Position numbers and translations under genes: made by a program. The notes beneath the pieces were generated by a model. It had not been told where the DNA came from, did not search any database, and saw only the letters and a list, made by a program, of their open reading frames with translations. From positions 28,403,773-28,467,772 of the forward strand of contig OZ022582.1 in assembly GCA_963669155.1 (NCBI GenBank): a stretch of 64,000 bases of DNA, in the 5' to 3' direction. Positions 26,462-41,400 of the stretch are shown here, piece by piece. Within the stretch, counting starts at the first letter, position 1. Every line of letters starts with the position of its first letter. Origin of the DNA: Arbacia lixula. Lineage: Eukaryota > Echinodermata > Echinoidea > Arbacioida > Arbaciidae.

Positions 26462-29400
26462 GTGAGTTATTCATAAATCTGAAGTACTCTTTAACTTAAG
26501 CATCTAGTTGGGAATCCAACTACATGAATCCATGTTTATTTTTCAGCACCCCTTTAGTAATTTCGGTCGATGTCTGGAGAAGATGTCGTTCATATCATGA
26601 GACTACGCTCACGGCCGCCGATTGAGCCACTCCAGCGCCTGGTGCATATATTGGCCGGCCGCGCCCCGAGAGACACGGGCGAAGCACGGTGCTCAGTTAG
26701 CCCTATGAGGTTCAGCCTCCAGGGCCCCGTAACATAAAGGTTTGCGATCAATCGCATATTTGAAAAACAAGTTCTGATTGGTTACTGGTAAGTCTTCTGA
26801 ACAAAATGCACTTGCAACAATGATGGTGATTGGCCATTGTTATTTTGCAATTGATCGCAAACCTTTATGTTACGGAGCCCAGGCCAGCTATTGAAAGTCG
26901 GATTGATATTTTCTATTGCAACAACTTGGGGAAAATTGGCTGGGTCGAAATGAAAACAAATGTTTATACCTGCGTACCATATCCTTTAGGATTAGAAATA
27001 GACCATCGTCATTGGTTTTCCTCAACAAATTGTTGTTAACATGGTTAATATTAATTATGGTCTTTTTTATGAAATAATACGGTGCCCATGTGGAATGCCC
27101 TCCCAGCAGAAGTAGTGTCAGCTCCGTCTCTCGACAACTTCCGGAGCCGCTTGATACCACTTACCCTCTGCTAGTAGTAGTAGAAGTAGTAATACTTATA
27201 CTAATAGTAATAGTTATGGTTTTTGGCGCGCCTAGTTTTTTGTCTACAGCACCTATCAATTGCGTGTTGCTGAAATTGCACCCTGTACGAGAGGGATGCA
27301 CTGGATTGGAAGAAGAAGAAGACTTACAGTCAGTTGCACTTTTACAACTACACTTTCTTTGGCCTTATTAGGCTTAAAGTAGAATTCCATTGAAAATTCT
27401 AAATATAGTAAATTTTTACATCTATGGAAAGCTGGTTATGTAGAGCTCACGAAAATAATAATTTCCAGCCTCACACTGCTATGAGAATATAAAAATTAAC
27501 GATTCTAATCGCCCGTGCATGATCTCCTCATCTACCGCGAAACTGTGAGTGGCAGACCCCCTTTGTGTAGACGTCATTAACTGAACAGATCACACACTCA
27601 GGCACACTCGCCATACGCATTGTACACAAAATTTGTCATCATTCAAGAGCATCCCCTGTGCAAATTTTGATTCGTACCTATTGTTGTATGATTTATGTTA
27701 ATTAAGTATTTCTTTACAGTGATACACACATATTTGTCTTTTGAACATTTTCATTAATAATTAGTCATTCTGTCGTGAAATATGCCAATCTTTTTCTTGC
27801 ATCTAGCTATAGGCATTGGGCGCGCGCCGCACAACTTGGTCATTGCCACAAAGTACATGTGTACTCCCGTTCGTACGCTTCCCGCGAGCGCAGTACTTGG
27901 TTTTCTGCACAGCTAACAAACGCTAGCTCCGATCCTGAAATTGTCCCTGCAGCAGCGGGCGTCTTACTCTTATGCACGTGCGTCTCATCTCAGCGCTGCG
28001 GAGTAAGGCTAGCTAGCTGGCGAGCTTGCTGGCGGCTGCGCTGGCCTGAATTATACGAGTCATACAGCTGTATCACCGATCTCTACATAGGGATCAGTGC
28101 TCTACGGGCCAGCCAGACATGCACATACGCACGTACTCGTATTCTTATACGGTCTTTGCTCGTATGTAGTCCGCTACCCGTACGGCCTGCTATGCAACTC
28201 CCACCTCCCTGCTCATACTATACAGCACAAAACAACCACCGTGCCCATCGTACCCCGCAGTTGTTTGGAGGGGTAGCAAATGATGCGCACACTATGCAGC
28301 TTAGCGTTGAGGCAAATCAAGGCATGCACCGATGATGCATGCTATCGTGTGTTCACAAACAACGTCCTGAATCTGGACTAGTCAACTCGCATGCTGTACT
28401 AATAATGCGCCTGAGGTAGCACAGCCGCTGCGCCTTCTCCTCCGTCTCTGACTCTGTGTGCATGGTCATTACTTTCTTTCCTTCCTCTTCCGTCTCCATC
28501 TCCCCCCCCCCCCCCCCCATCATCAATATCAGTATTGAAAGAAAATTCACCTGAATCATTCTCTCCAATGTCGATGTCAAAGTCTAGTGTGTTTCCCAAC
28601 ATGTTGGCTTTACTTTGGAGCAAGTTCGGAGTCAATCACTGGTTGTAATTGCGTTCAAAACCTATGCGTGAACGTGTATGTATCAGGAGTGAGCTAGCTC
28701 GGTTGCAGATCATGTTCAAAGAATGACGTCATCATGCTGACAGCGTTCCGGGGAGTCGATAATGAAGAATTATGAAGTAGTAAAATTGTAAGTTTTGATG
28801 CAGGGTTACTCCGTTCTGTTAGATCTGCGAGGTTGGAAAAGTCAATATTTGGGTACCCTATACTATCCTTTGTCATATGATACCAAAATATAGGCTATCT
28901 AAAATCAATGGTGTTCTACTTTAATAGGGCTTTAGCTTGAATTATAGTACTAGAAGTCTTTTGGTCAAATTGTTCCAATCACACATCCTGCATGGGAATT
29001 CAGAACAGTTCATGCATATTAGTTTTGGGTCCATAGTTACTGCGACCAGCCCGCTCCCGCTGCGCGGGAGCAGTCCCGGGGCTAGGTCCATAGATACATA
29101 ATTTTGGGTTGATTATAATGCTGATTTATGTTCATGGATTTTTTGTACATTAGGAGTCCAAGAGAGCATTGTAGCAGCTGCCCTAGCCAGGATTGGCCGC
29201 AAAGTCCTACATCTGGATCGGTAATTATTAATTAGCCTGATAGTATTTTGAATTGAGAAACATGTGATTCAGCTCTATATATTTGTATGATTTGATAACC
29301 AAATGTTCCATTCTAATAACAGATGATTTTGTTTAACAAGCCAAATCTTGATTTTTATTATTTTTTATATAGATTTGATCTATTATTACAGGTTTGTATT

Positions 29401-32400
29401 ACTGGTATTTACCAGAAACCCATTCATTTTTTTTGGTGGTCTTTGATACTTCCAAGACTTATGTGGATCTGTGCAAGTTTGCCTGTATGCCGCTCCGTCA
29501 ATTATGTAAATGCATGAATGAGCCACGTAATTGTAAAAGAGTTAATGAAGATTTTTTTTGTATTTCTGACTAGAAATGATTACTATAGTGGAGAATGGGC
29601 ATCATTCCACCTAAAGGGAATGCTTGACTGGATTAGCAAGAATCAGGTAGGTTGGTCTTCAACTTTGTGATATTTCATTTTAGCACATGATCATGGGTGA
29701 ATTTTGGGTGATTTTGGGGGTGATTATGTAATACTAGTGTTTATTATCATTTGCAGAAATATAAATTTGTGAGGGCATTGCAATTATCTTCTGGTTAATA
29801 ATTTTTTGTGAAATGCTGTACCGGACTCATGAAGGGAGCTGAAATAAACAGTGTGGTTCACCCGGCCCTTGTGGCTTAGTGTGGGTATTGTGATTTAATA
29901 TACCAGTTTAATGTTTGCAGCTCACTTTGGAGACACCAAGCTTGGGTTAACAAGTGTTTGTTTACTGAGATTCAGTGTTTTGTAACACCTCTTGTGCCTC
30001 GTCGCAAAGTGGCTGGATGACATTATTTCTTTTAAACACACACTTGTAGCAGTGTTTTGGAGTGTGTATAAGGAATATATTTTACCGAGCATGTTAAAGG
30101 CTCTCTTGGACTGTAGCATTGTGCAGCTCATTCTGCCCAGTATGTCCCTTGACAAAAGGCCAAACAGTGTGTGTCCTTTCCGTTCTGACACAGTTGTGGA
30201 GCCATTTAAACTATTTGAGATCTTTGTTGCCTGTATAAGATTTCACAAACACCATTTTAAACACTATTTTAGCTAGATTCTAATGAAAAGGCTTTCTGGG
30301 GTAATTTCAATTTTTGAAAAAAGTTTTAGGCATGCACCCAGCAGAAGTATGGAAAGCGTGCTCCATTCTGTAAATTAATGAAAAACAAGTCAGAAAAAAA
30401 AAGCTTGGTTACAGAAGAGATTTGACGGATGTGAACATGCAGTATGAAAAACAAGTCAGACAAAAAAGAAATCTTTGAACCAGAAGGATTTTTTTTCTGC
30501 CTTGTTTTTCATTCATTTATAGGATGGAGCATGCAATCCTTACTATTACTGGATGTATGCCCTCAATTTCTTTTAAAAAATCCCAATCACTCATGTTAAA
30601 GAGTATTTACCCTGGTTGTGTATTTTGTTCCTCCCCCTGGTTGGTTAGGAGCTCAGAGACACCCCTGGTCCTGCTGCTGCTGATGCTGAGCCAACCCCAG
30701 AAGATGCTACCACTGAAGGGGAGACCCTTACCCCTCTACCACAGAGTCTCCAGACAGCCACAAACATAGAAGCCACCGTCTATGTCAAGTAGGTCTCTCC
30801 TTGAGCGCTTTAACCCTTTGTCATTAGGGGGTGTTTCACCAAGCTGTTCTTAAGCTAAGAATGACTTTACACAAGACTAGTTTCCCCTTCTTCTGCTTAA
30901 TCAGATTCTCAATGATTTTGATTCCCATCAACTAAAGTTGAAATCTGATCTTTGTAAATTAAAATTCTTGTTATTAACAAGCATCTGAATACAAAGTTTA
31001 TGATTTGTAAAATTTGATTATGATTTTTGGAAATAAACTCCCACTATAATATAACAGAAACATTTTGGGTATCTGATTTAACACAAGAAAGGGTCACCAG
31101 TCATGCGTAAAGTCGTTCTTAGCTTGAGAACAGCTTGGTGAAACACCCCCAGGTAAGGATTGGATAGGTGATAAGAAAGAACAGGCTGATATGGTATGGT
31201 CATATGGCTAGGAGAGAATTGACCTACAGACTGTCTCCAGAGAATACTAAGTTTTGCAGTTGTTCCGGATAGCTCGCAAGACTGGGAAGAAACATTCAAA
31301 GTAGACAGAAAAGTGTTGAACATTACCTAAATGACAGGACAGTATGGAGGAGAGCCATCAAGGAAATGAACGGTCCAACCCCTCAAAGTGGGAAAAACGG
31401 ACCTGATGATGACACATTGATGATATATTCCAGACAAACTGGTACTCTTTTGTATTGATGGTAACAAAAAATCCACAGGGGGAACATTAAGGGTTGATTT
31501 TGGAATCATTCGTGGTGACATTGACCCTTCCTCAGGACAGTGTAGATTAGGAAATGAATTAGGATGTCAGATATATTCTGCATGATGAAATAAGTAGGAA
31601 TTGCAAGACATGAAAGTCTCCTGAAGGTTTGATAAGAAAACTTTCTCACATGCGGAAATTTGATCAGTGCTAAATCTTTCCTTCTCATTTCTCATCATTA
31701 CCTTCAAACAGAGATAAGCCTGACCCACCACCCGAGCCCACCCCTCCTGCAGTCAGTGAGACTGGTGACCCTTCCTTTCCTTCTGGGTCTGCTGAACCCC
31801 ATACCTCAGAAGCACAAGAATCCTATCACCAGTCCAATCAGGACCAGAGTGGTTCCACAACTCCGTCTCCTGTTGAGAGTAGCTCAAGTAGAAATGAGGG
31901 AGAAGATGTGTCACACCATTCTCAAGATCCACAGAATGCAGCCACTTCTTCAGCTGCTGGTACTCATACGGACAGATGCAATGAGCCGGAAGGAGAGACA
32001 GGGAACCAGTCTTCGTGTCCTAACCAAGAAGCGATGGAAGCTAGTGGGGCAGCAGAAGGGAGTGTCTCGATCTCCGCATCTAGCGGAGATCTAGATCAAA
32101 GTGCTGCGACAGCTCCGGAGGGAAGTGTAGTGGAAAATTCAGCTCAGGATGTGATCAGCAGGGGGAGTAGTGGTGAGAGCGGTGGCGCCGTAGGGGTAGA
32201 CGAAGGCAGCCCAAGCGGTGAAGGCGCGGGACTGGGGGGAGCTCTGGGGGGTGTTGCTGAGGGAGAGGTCGAGGAGAGGAGGAGAGAGTGGACATGGGAA
32301 GAAATCCACAAGGGCTGGAGGAAATTCAACATCGATCTTGCCCCCAAGGTGAGTAACCAACTGTCTCTTTCTCACACAATGAAGGAAAAAAAACCAAATA

Positions 32401-35400
32401 TGACACAATTTTTAATGTTTGTATTAAGAAATTATAGTTAATTTGAATCTTGAAATCCATCAGTGAAAAAAGGAAAAGAAAAAATTAATAAACTACATAA
32501 ATACTTGCTCTCTTGCTTAATAATGACCTACCATTTGTCAAATATGCAAATATTGGTATGTACATCAAAGAAATCTGATATGCATGTTAGTACATATTTT
32601 AGACACCATCCAAAGACCACAACCAATCAACAAGTATGCTGCAAACATGATACTATGGCATCATGAATTCATTACCGGTAGAAGTCTGTGAGATTGTCAT
32701 TCCTTTTTCCTCATGTCAGCTCATGTTCTGCCGGGGCGCCATGGTCGAGCTCCTGGTGTCGTCTCGCATCAGCCGCTATGCAGAGTTCAAGGCTGTGACC
32801 CGCATTCTCACCCACATCAACGGCAACCTGGAACAGGTACTGTAACAGGCCTTCTCTGAATTGAAATGACTTTTGCTAACATTCTTTTGATTCAAGACAT
32901 CATGAGGTGCAGTAGGGATTTTTAATCTGATACTTGGAACTGTTTTGTTGTATTTTTGATATTAGCATTAGTGTGAGTATTATGAAAGTATATTGTTTAG
33001 TCGTGGAAAGGATAATGGGGTGAGTTGAGGGAGAGGTTGAATTCGCAACTAAACTTTGTTGCAATCAAAAGAGCTGTTTCATCAAATTGATTTGAATTAA
33101 CATGCATGAAACTCAATAAAAGAAATAACATCTCAAATGACTTTAAAGCTTGTCTTTAAAAGTTTAGCTTGTCACCAACTGCTATCTGATGAAATACACA
33201 AGAAAAAAAGTAGCCATCAAGGAAAAATAGGTCTTCTTTTGAAAAATCTTGATTTAAAGTATGTTTACAAAAAACAGTGATCAATATTCTGAATTCTTGC
33301 TGTGGAAGGTTGGCAAATGATGTGAGTGCCTTGCATTATAATTGTTTCCTTGTTTGTAGGTGCCCTGCTATGGGTCTGTTGTGTTCAACAATATTGATAT
33401 ATTGTGTTTTTATCATTTTCTGATCATCAGGTTCCTTGTTCTCGAGCTGATGTGTTCAGCAGCCGCTATGTGTCTGTCCTGGAGAAGAGGATGCTGATGA
33501 AACTGATTGAGTTCTGCCTGGACTACCAGAACAGGGAGGACGAATATAGAGGTGGGTCCAACTGTGGTTTTCTCCAAAACATGTCGTTATCATAAGGCTT
33601 TGAGTGTGATTCCCACAGTTAGAACAGGTACCCAGGGAGCAAAACCCTTTTTGGGGGGTCCACCAGACATGGGCTGTTGTAAAATGTTGCTGGGAATCAT
33701 TGTGTATAGGAGATTATTCTGCACAATTTTTACATGGACTACATTCCAAATACCGTACTGACCAGCAGATAAGCCGCAATTGTGTATAAGCCGCATCCTG
33801 ACTTGAGCATGATTTTTAAGAAAAAAAACATGCGGCTTACAGGCCGGTCAGTACGGTATGCTGCTGGAAATAAATGGTGCATCATGGAAAAGTTGAACGG
33901 TCAAATTTTATAGATTACATTTGAATGGAATATTTTCTCACATCATATATAGTACAATATTAAAACGGATGCAATTTCTGACATGATGATACCATTTTTG
34001 AAGGTCTACGGAACGTATTGATACCCAATGACCTGTCTTGCCCCTTGGGTAATAGAGGAGGGGTTTACAGGTGGGTTCAACTTTGGGCTTCTGGGAAAAA
34101 TGGTGTAACTCGGACAGCCAATACCCACTCTGTGCTCGAATTATTTTCCTCCTTCTTTCCTCTTCCTTGCCAGAATTCAAAGAGAAGCCATTTGCAGACT
34201 TCTTGAAATCTCGGAAACTCACCAAAACTCTGCAGCATTTCGTCATCCATTCCATCGCCATGGTTACTGCTGATACAGCGACACAACAGGTGAGGGTACA
34301 ATTTAAATTATTTGGTGTATTTGTTAATTATTATTAAAGCAGGTGTAGATATATGAGTGATCCCATTCCATTCGGTGATTTGATTGAAGGTGCTAACTTA
34401 TGTGCCAAGGACCGCCACCTAAAACAATAGTACATGTAAATTGATCTACACCAACCTTTCTTCACGTTGTTGTTGTTTTTAAGGGTGGGGGGCGTGGGGC
34501 ATTTCTCAAGAAATATTAATTTGAAATGCAATGAAATGTTCATCATGTTGAACTCTCTAGAATGCCACCCTTTCAATAAACAAATTGTGGTTGAAAAGGT
34601 GAGTGTATTATGTCTTTTTTACAATTACGGTGTCAAATAAACTTGATTAAGAAGTTAGCTTTCTTTTCCGTCTTCTATGCCTCTTATAGCTCCTGCCATA
34701 GCGATTTACCTACAGTTGTCTTCTGATGAATTGATTAATTCATAATTAATTTTCATTCATGTAACATGATTTTTCACAGGCACTCCAAGCTATGCAGTTC
34801 TTCCTGAGGTCATTAGGTCGCTATGGCAACACAGCATTTCTCTGGACGCTGTATGGTAGTGGAGAGCTCCCCCAGTGTTTCTGTAGGTATGTATGTGTAT
34901 TGCAAGGAAATACAACAATAAATACAACAATTTCCCTGGGAATTGTATTGAATTAATATATATTTGTGATTGATATCAATAGTACAATCCATTCTAGCTC
35001 TCTGTGATGTGGGGTCAGGTCTTATGTGTAAACTTCCACGCACAAAAACACACAACGCTGACTCTTTTGTAAGGACTTGTGTGGGACTAAACCAATTGAA
35101 CCACACTGCTCTCCCTAGTACTATAGCCACAGGAGTATCTTGTCTGTAGAGTGTTTTCAAGAAAATTGATTAAAAAAGGAATCATCAGTGAAAGTTGTTG
35201 TAGTTCCAAGAATTTGTCATACTGTACATACAATGATACTAATTTCATAGTGTGTTAAGCACCGTTTTTTTTCATTTTATATTTACATTGATCCACTACC
35301 TTTGTTGATATTACTCTGAGTTAACTAATGAATGTTTACATATTTTTAATTTTGTTCAGGATGTGTGCTGTTTTTGCTGGAATCTACGTTCTACGAACGA

Positions 35401-38400
35401 GTGCACAGAACTTAATAACAGACAATGAGAACAAGTAGGTTTTCTTATATTCTTATTTAAGATATTCTTATATTCCGTTATAAGGTATTCTTATATTCCT
35501 ATATATGGTAATCGTATAGTCCTACATAAGGATTTCTTATATTCATATATGAGGTAATCTGTTATTCCTATGTAAGGTATTCTTATATATTTGTTCATAT
35601 ATGTGCTAGAAAAGAATCCCCAATTTACTCGCCCTTTACCTGATCATACTTTCTTTGAACCTATACTTAAGAACTTACACACGGAACCCTTTTAGCACCG
35701 GGAGAACACTTTTTGTACAATTCTCTCTGAAATGGTAGTTTGGTGTGGAAGAAGACAGCTCAATCACTTGTATCATTAGCATATTCTTATTTGGTAAATG
35801 ATGTAAAAACAAATCCTCATTGCTTTCCCTTCATAGATTATAATTGAAGTAAATAAGAGCTATTCATAAAGACATCTATTGATTAAGTGCTTATGTGAAA
35901 CCATTTTGTGTTTTCTATTTATTTATTTATTTTTTTTTTTCTTTTCCAGCATCAAGGGAATTATTGATACTGAAGGCAGACGGCTTACCTGCAGGTACTG
36001 TTTGAGATTTTATTTTTGAAATGATGAGCTTCTTACTCTCTTAAAGACAGGGTGTCACTTTTGCAGGTAAAAAAAATAACATTCTGTAAAAACTAGGGTA
36101 AATGGAAGAAGATACTGTATTTTAGAACTTCCGAGTTCCCTCCCAATAATAGAACTGGAAACTGATGTTAGGCGAATTTTATAGCGATCAGTAGCTTGTG
36201 AGGAGGTTTTAAACCTATAGCCTAGAAACCGGAGACCACTATGCGCTATGGTCTGCATCTGTCCGCTTCCAGGTGCATGCGTTCAATGGGAGTAATGCTC
36301 ACATTGTGTGTAGAGAGGAACAATATGATTATGAATGTAGACTAGGCTCGCTGCGGCTCAAACATAAACAAGGATAATTTTTCATTTCTCCCAAGAATAT
36401 TCATGAAACTACAAATGAGATTTCATACACGTATGGTATACTGCCGATTTCTTGCCAAGTTTCATGAATATTGAAAATGGGACACCCTGTCTTTAAGTAT
36501 CTTGCAACAACCAAGTTTGTTATGTTTCAATTTTTAGTGATTGTCCACACCACCCTGGAAGTGTCATAACCAACAGAGAATCAAACAGGGGCTGGAGGGA
36601 GGAAAAGACACACAATAAAAATATTCTTCTTTACTACATGTTAATGGTAGTTACATTTGTATTTCAACACTCAAATTAAAAAATCCTATAATCATGTATC
36701 TTAGTAACCAGTCTTGGAAGATAAGATGTCTAATGACAATGATCATAATGAACCATGAAATTTAACAGAATCTGAATAATTGTGTTTACATGTTTGTCTT
36801 TATTTTTGATTTGCAGAAATCTAATCATGGAGTACAGCTATGTCCCTCAGGCATCAGCTGCTAATCACAGGTGAAGTATAAAACTGTCTTCGGAAAAATG
36901 TTATTGTATCTTGAGGAGTTAGGAAAAAATTGTATCTCTTGGTACTCCGAAAAGTCAAGTTAGGATAAAAAAGCTAGATATAAGATTTTTATGTAAATGA
37001 GCCTCAGATAATTTTTTAATGCAAATTAGCTAAATTGGTATTCTGAAACGCAAAAAGTTAGGATGAAAGATAAAACTGCTCCTGAAGAATTTCATCTCCA
37101 GACGTATGTGCCTAGGCCCATACCTTTCCTTGCTTGCATTGCGTGCAAAAATGATTTGTGCACTCAACTTTTTTACATGTGAGCGCACCAGATGCGATAA
37201 GGCGCACTTCATGCAGATTGATGCGCAATGTCACTGTCAGTTTCATGACGTCATACCATCAGCTTGATGGTGTTGATTTACCAACTTTATGTGAACATTT
37301 AGTGGTATAATGTTACATCATGATAAAACGTATGAAAGTAATAAAATGAATGCACTCATCGAAAGGCTCAATCACAAACGTACACACAAGTGCTTATATG
37401 ACTAATGAGATTATTATTACTATTCAAATTGATTACAGCTTCGTATCACGAGGTATTCTGATTACAGATCGGTCAGTCAAGCCAACAGAAACAGAACAGG
37501 TAATGCCAATATAATTCATGTATTTTTTTTCCCAAAGCATTTATCCGTGATAACAAATACATTTCTTGAAAGTGAATTATTGACTGTTCTCTTTGAAGTG
37601 AGTAGATAGCCCTTTTACAGACCAAATAAAATTCTATAAAGCTTGGCATGAAAGAAAAACACAAAATATTGCTCCAGTTTGAAAAATATGAAACTTAACA
37701 GTGATATGAAATTGAAATACAGGAAAAAGAATGTAGGAGTTTGCCTCTCAGGTTCAGCTTACCTTTCGAATGGTAAAACTATTTTTTGACGATTAGACTA
37801 AGAAACCCATATGCAAAGTAAATGTCAATTTAAACCCATTGAAAGGAACATTTGAGTTGCAACATTCTGGGTCATGTTGCATATTTTTCAGCTATTGTAA
37901 CTTACTATTGATGGTAACTACCAATGGCAACAACATTAAAGCTGAAAGCCTATTGGCTGCTAACCATGGTAGTTGCCATTGATGGTAAGTTACAACCATT
38001 GAAAATATGTATGCAACAGGGTTCTGAAGGAAGTTATTGAATAGTATTCTGAGATTTTATTTTGCAGTTTACCTTGAATGCCCAACTCTCAGATAACACT
38101 TGTCACGGTGCCACCAATAGGGGGCAGCAGTCAGCCTGTGCATATGATAGAAGTAGGCTATGCAGCGTGTGCAGCTCCAAACGACCTCTGTGAGTACTTT
38201 GTTGATTCTTTGTCTGCCATGCAGCGATGTTCTATGGGATTGATGTGCATAAGTTGTGCTAAAAATGCATCAATGATGTATAAAGATGAAATTGAAGATA
38301 TATGATTTTACCTTGCCTTATAGCTAGGTAGCTAGTGAGCTCTCATCTCAACATAGCTACCGCAGTGTTAGCGGACATACATATCTTAGCACAGCGCATG

Positions 38401-41400
38401 CTTGCTGAAATCTTAAAACAATTTGGCGGTGTACTGCTGTGCTGTCGCTCTCTTGATGGGCTAAGATTACGTAGCACATGCACAGTGAGCGCTTGCTAAC
38501 TAGTATGGCATGAAGCGCACAATTGAGCATTGCGATAATGTGCAAGTACAATTTGTTTCTCCCATCTGTGTGTGTACATATCATTGCGGGCCTGGGAGCT
38601 GTGCATGTATTATATAGCTCAAATTCTGGCTGTCATTTCCAAAAACAACAACCTGCCAAAATGTGTGCAACCCTGTCATTTGCAAAAATATTTTTTGTGT
38701 GAAAATATAGGCTTATACAGTAAACCAAGGTGTGGTGGTGTAGTGGTTGTGAACTGTGACTGAAGATCTCAAGGTCAAAGGTTCAATCCCACCCATAGTA
38801 CTTGTGTCCTTCAGCAAGATACTTTATCCATATTCCAGCTCTCCACCCAGGAGTATAAATGGGAACCTGGTAGGAGGTGGACGAGTGTGTAAATGACCTT
38901 CACCCTGCGTCGATATCGTGGAGTGGAGTGGAGATGGTGCGCATATGTGTGCATGGTATGTTCTTATATCCAGCGACCAGGGCTCTGATTGCAAATCCCA
39001 CTTAATTCAGTCTCCGGACTGTGATGGGAAAGACTTTCTACCCCATATTAAAAAAGAAGTATTGAAACTGGGTGAAGATGTATGACTGTTAAACTGGGTA
39101 GAGGAAATTGGTATGATATTCTCCTTTCCTCCTAGATGTGGTGCACTTAACCAGCAAGGCCTCCAGCTCAGACGTGTCTGCCAAGGAGGATCTCAAACGG
39201 GTCATGGATACATTCTTCCAAGTCGCCTCCAAAGGTAGGACAGAAACCCTCTTCTTGGGAATGAGTCGCTCAGTAGTCCTAGATGTTTAGAAATGTCACG
39301 CCATATTAAACCCATAGCCTAATATTCCATTCCATACCAAAACACGGTTGATTTGAATTTATTTGATGATATCGTAATCCAAACATGGTCTGAACCATAG
39401 AAATTAGCGTGAATTTAACACCCTACGCAGAATGGTGCATTCATTATTGGACTTATTTGAAATGTATGCACTAAATCAAGCACTTATATGTCACAAAATT
39501 TGCTTAAACCATGGTCTAAATGTAAAATTCCTTTATGAATTTGGGCTTATGTGTTGGCCAGAGTCAATTGAGGCTTTTTGAAAAAAAAAATATATGCAGC
39601 TGTGCTTTTTACATGTGCCATGACGTACATTGATAAGGACCTTCCGAGATAGTAGGTGTAGGTCAAAATGACACTCACCCCCCGGTCAAAACCTGCTCTC
39701 AATAGAACCAGTCAGACTAGGGTCTCTCATGCCTCTCATTGTTTGCTTCTCGTCCAGACTCACCACCGAGCAAGGATGACCCTCGTCCCTACATCCTCTG
39801 GTCACTCTTCTTCACTCAGCGAGATGTCACAGAGATATCGGATGATGCGCTCCGAGAAGGGTTGCCAGGCAACGTGCACATCACCTCAGGAGCGGGTCCA
39901 TCGATTGGCTTTGAGCATGCTGTTGCACAGGTACCTGATTGATCTATGTTAGCGGGCATTGTGGGTCACAAGATATTAATCAGGGCCCCGTTGCATACAT
40001 TTTACTATAAGTGGTAACTCTGCCATCAATGGTAACTACATGTACCATGAGAACACCACTCCACAGTCAATCAAATTTAAGGTTTCCATAGAAGTTGCCA
40101 TTGGTAGCGAGGTTACCATCAATGGTGAGTTTAATGCAATAGGGCCCTGGTCTTCCTTTGCTGTAGTTTCTTATATTCTTTACAATCATGAAACTGGCAT
40201 CAGCACCATATAGTTGATTTACTTTTATGAAAAGTAATCTGTTAAATAGAGTATAGAGGAGGATTGACATACTTCAGTGTCTATGTAGGAGGGCAGAGGT
40301 ATACTAGTGGACTGTGCGCAGTCAATTTTATTGTCTCGCCCACCGGAGGTGAAGGCGAGACTAAGGGATCCAAATGGCGTCCGTCCGTCGTCCGTCCGTC
40401 GTCCGTCCGTCGTCCGTCCGTCGTCCGTCCGTCGTCCGTCACAAATGTTAAAGTTTACCTGCAAGACTCTCTTATGATCCATAACTTCACAAGGGTTGCT
40501 TGGATTACAACCTAACTTGGGTCATAGATGCACTGGGGGTACCTTCATGTTATGGTGGCGTTGGAGGTCACAGGATAAGGTCAAAGGTCATTTGAGGTCA
40601 TACGTTAAAGTTTACCTGCAAGACTCTCTTTTGACAAATAACTTCACATAGGTTGCTTGGATTACAACCTAACTTGGGTCATAGATGCACTGGGGGTACC
40701 TTCATGTTATGGTGCTGTTGGAGGTCACAGGATAAGGTCAAAGGTCATTTGAGGTCATACGTTAAAGTTTACCTGCAAGACTCTCTTTTGACAAATAACT
40801 TCTCATGGGTTGCTTGGATTACAACCTAACTTGGGTCATAGATGCACTGGGGGTACCTTCATGTTATGGTACCGTTGGAGGTCACAGGATAAGGTCAAAG
40901 GTCATTTGAGGTCATACGTTAAAGTTTACCTGCAAGACTCTCTTTTGACAAATAACTTCACATGGGTTGCTTGGATTACAACCTAACTTGGGTCATAGAT
41001 GCACTAGGGGTACCTTCATGTTATGGTGGCGTTGGAGGTCACAGGATAAGGTCAAAGGTCATTTGAGGTCATACGTTAAAGTTTACCTGCAAGACTCTCT
41101 TTTGACAAATAACTTCACATGGGTTGCTTGGATTACAACCTAACTTGGTTCATAGATGCACTGGGGGTACCTACATGTTATGGTGCTGTTAGAGGTCACA
41201 GGATAAGGTCAAAGGTCATTTGAGGTCATACGTTAAAGTTTACCTGCAAGACTCTCTTTTGACAAATAACTTTACATAGGTTGCTTGGATTACAACCTAA
41301 CTTGGGTCATAGATGCACTGGGGGTACCTTCATGTTATGGTACCGTTGGAGGTCACAGGATAAGGTCAAAGGTCATTTGAGGTCATACGTTAAAGTTTAC

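Noticed and set aside
27775..28335. 186-codon plus frame in CHM intron 1
   Set aside because: Lies inside the 1.5-kb non-autonomous element. The second copy at 44872 does not preserve the full frame, and no known domain is present.
31908..32441. Independent gene from an internal start in CHM exon 5
   Set aside because: The apparent start is a GTG inside the exon. The frame is the CHM frame, and the part after 32348 is intron.
38068..38092. Stronger-looking acceptor for CHM exon 14 at 38066-38067
   Set aside because: It would introduce a stop codon in phase. The downstream acceptor restores the conserved residues.
38727..38800. Possible functional tRNA gene
   Set aside because: A and B boxes are present, but the acceptor and anticodon stems do not close. 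The sequence continues as a SINE body.
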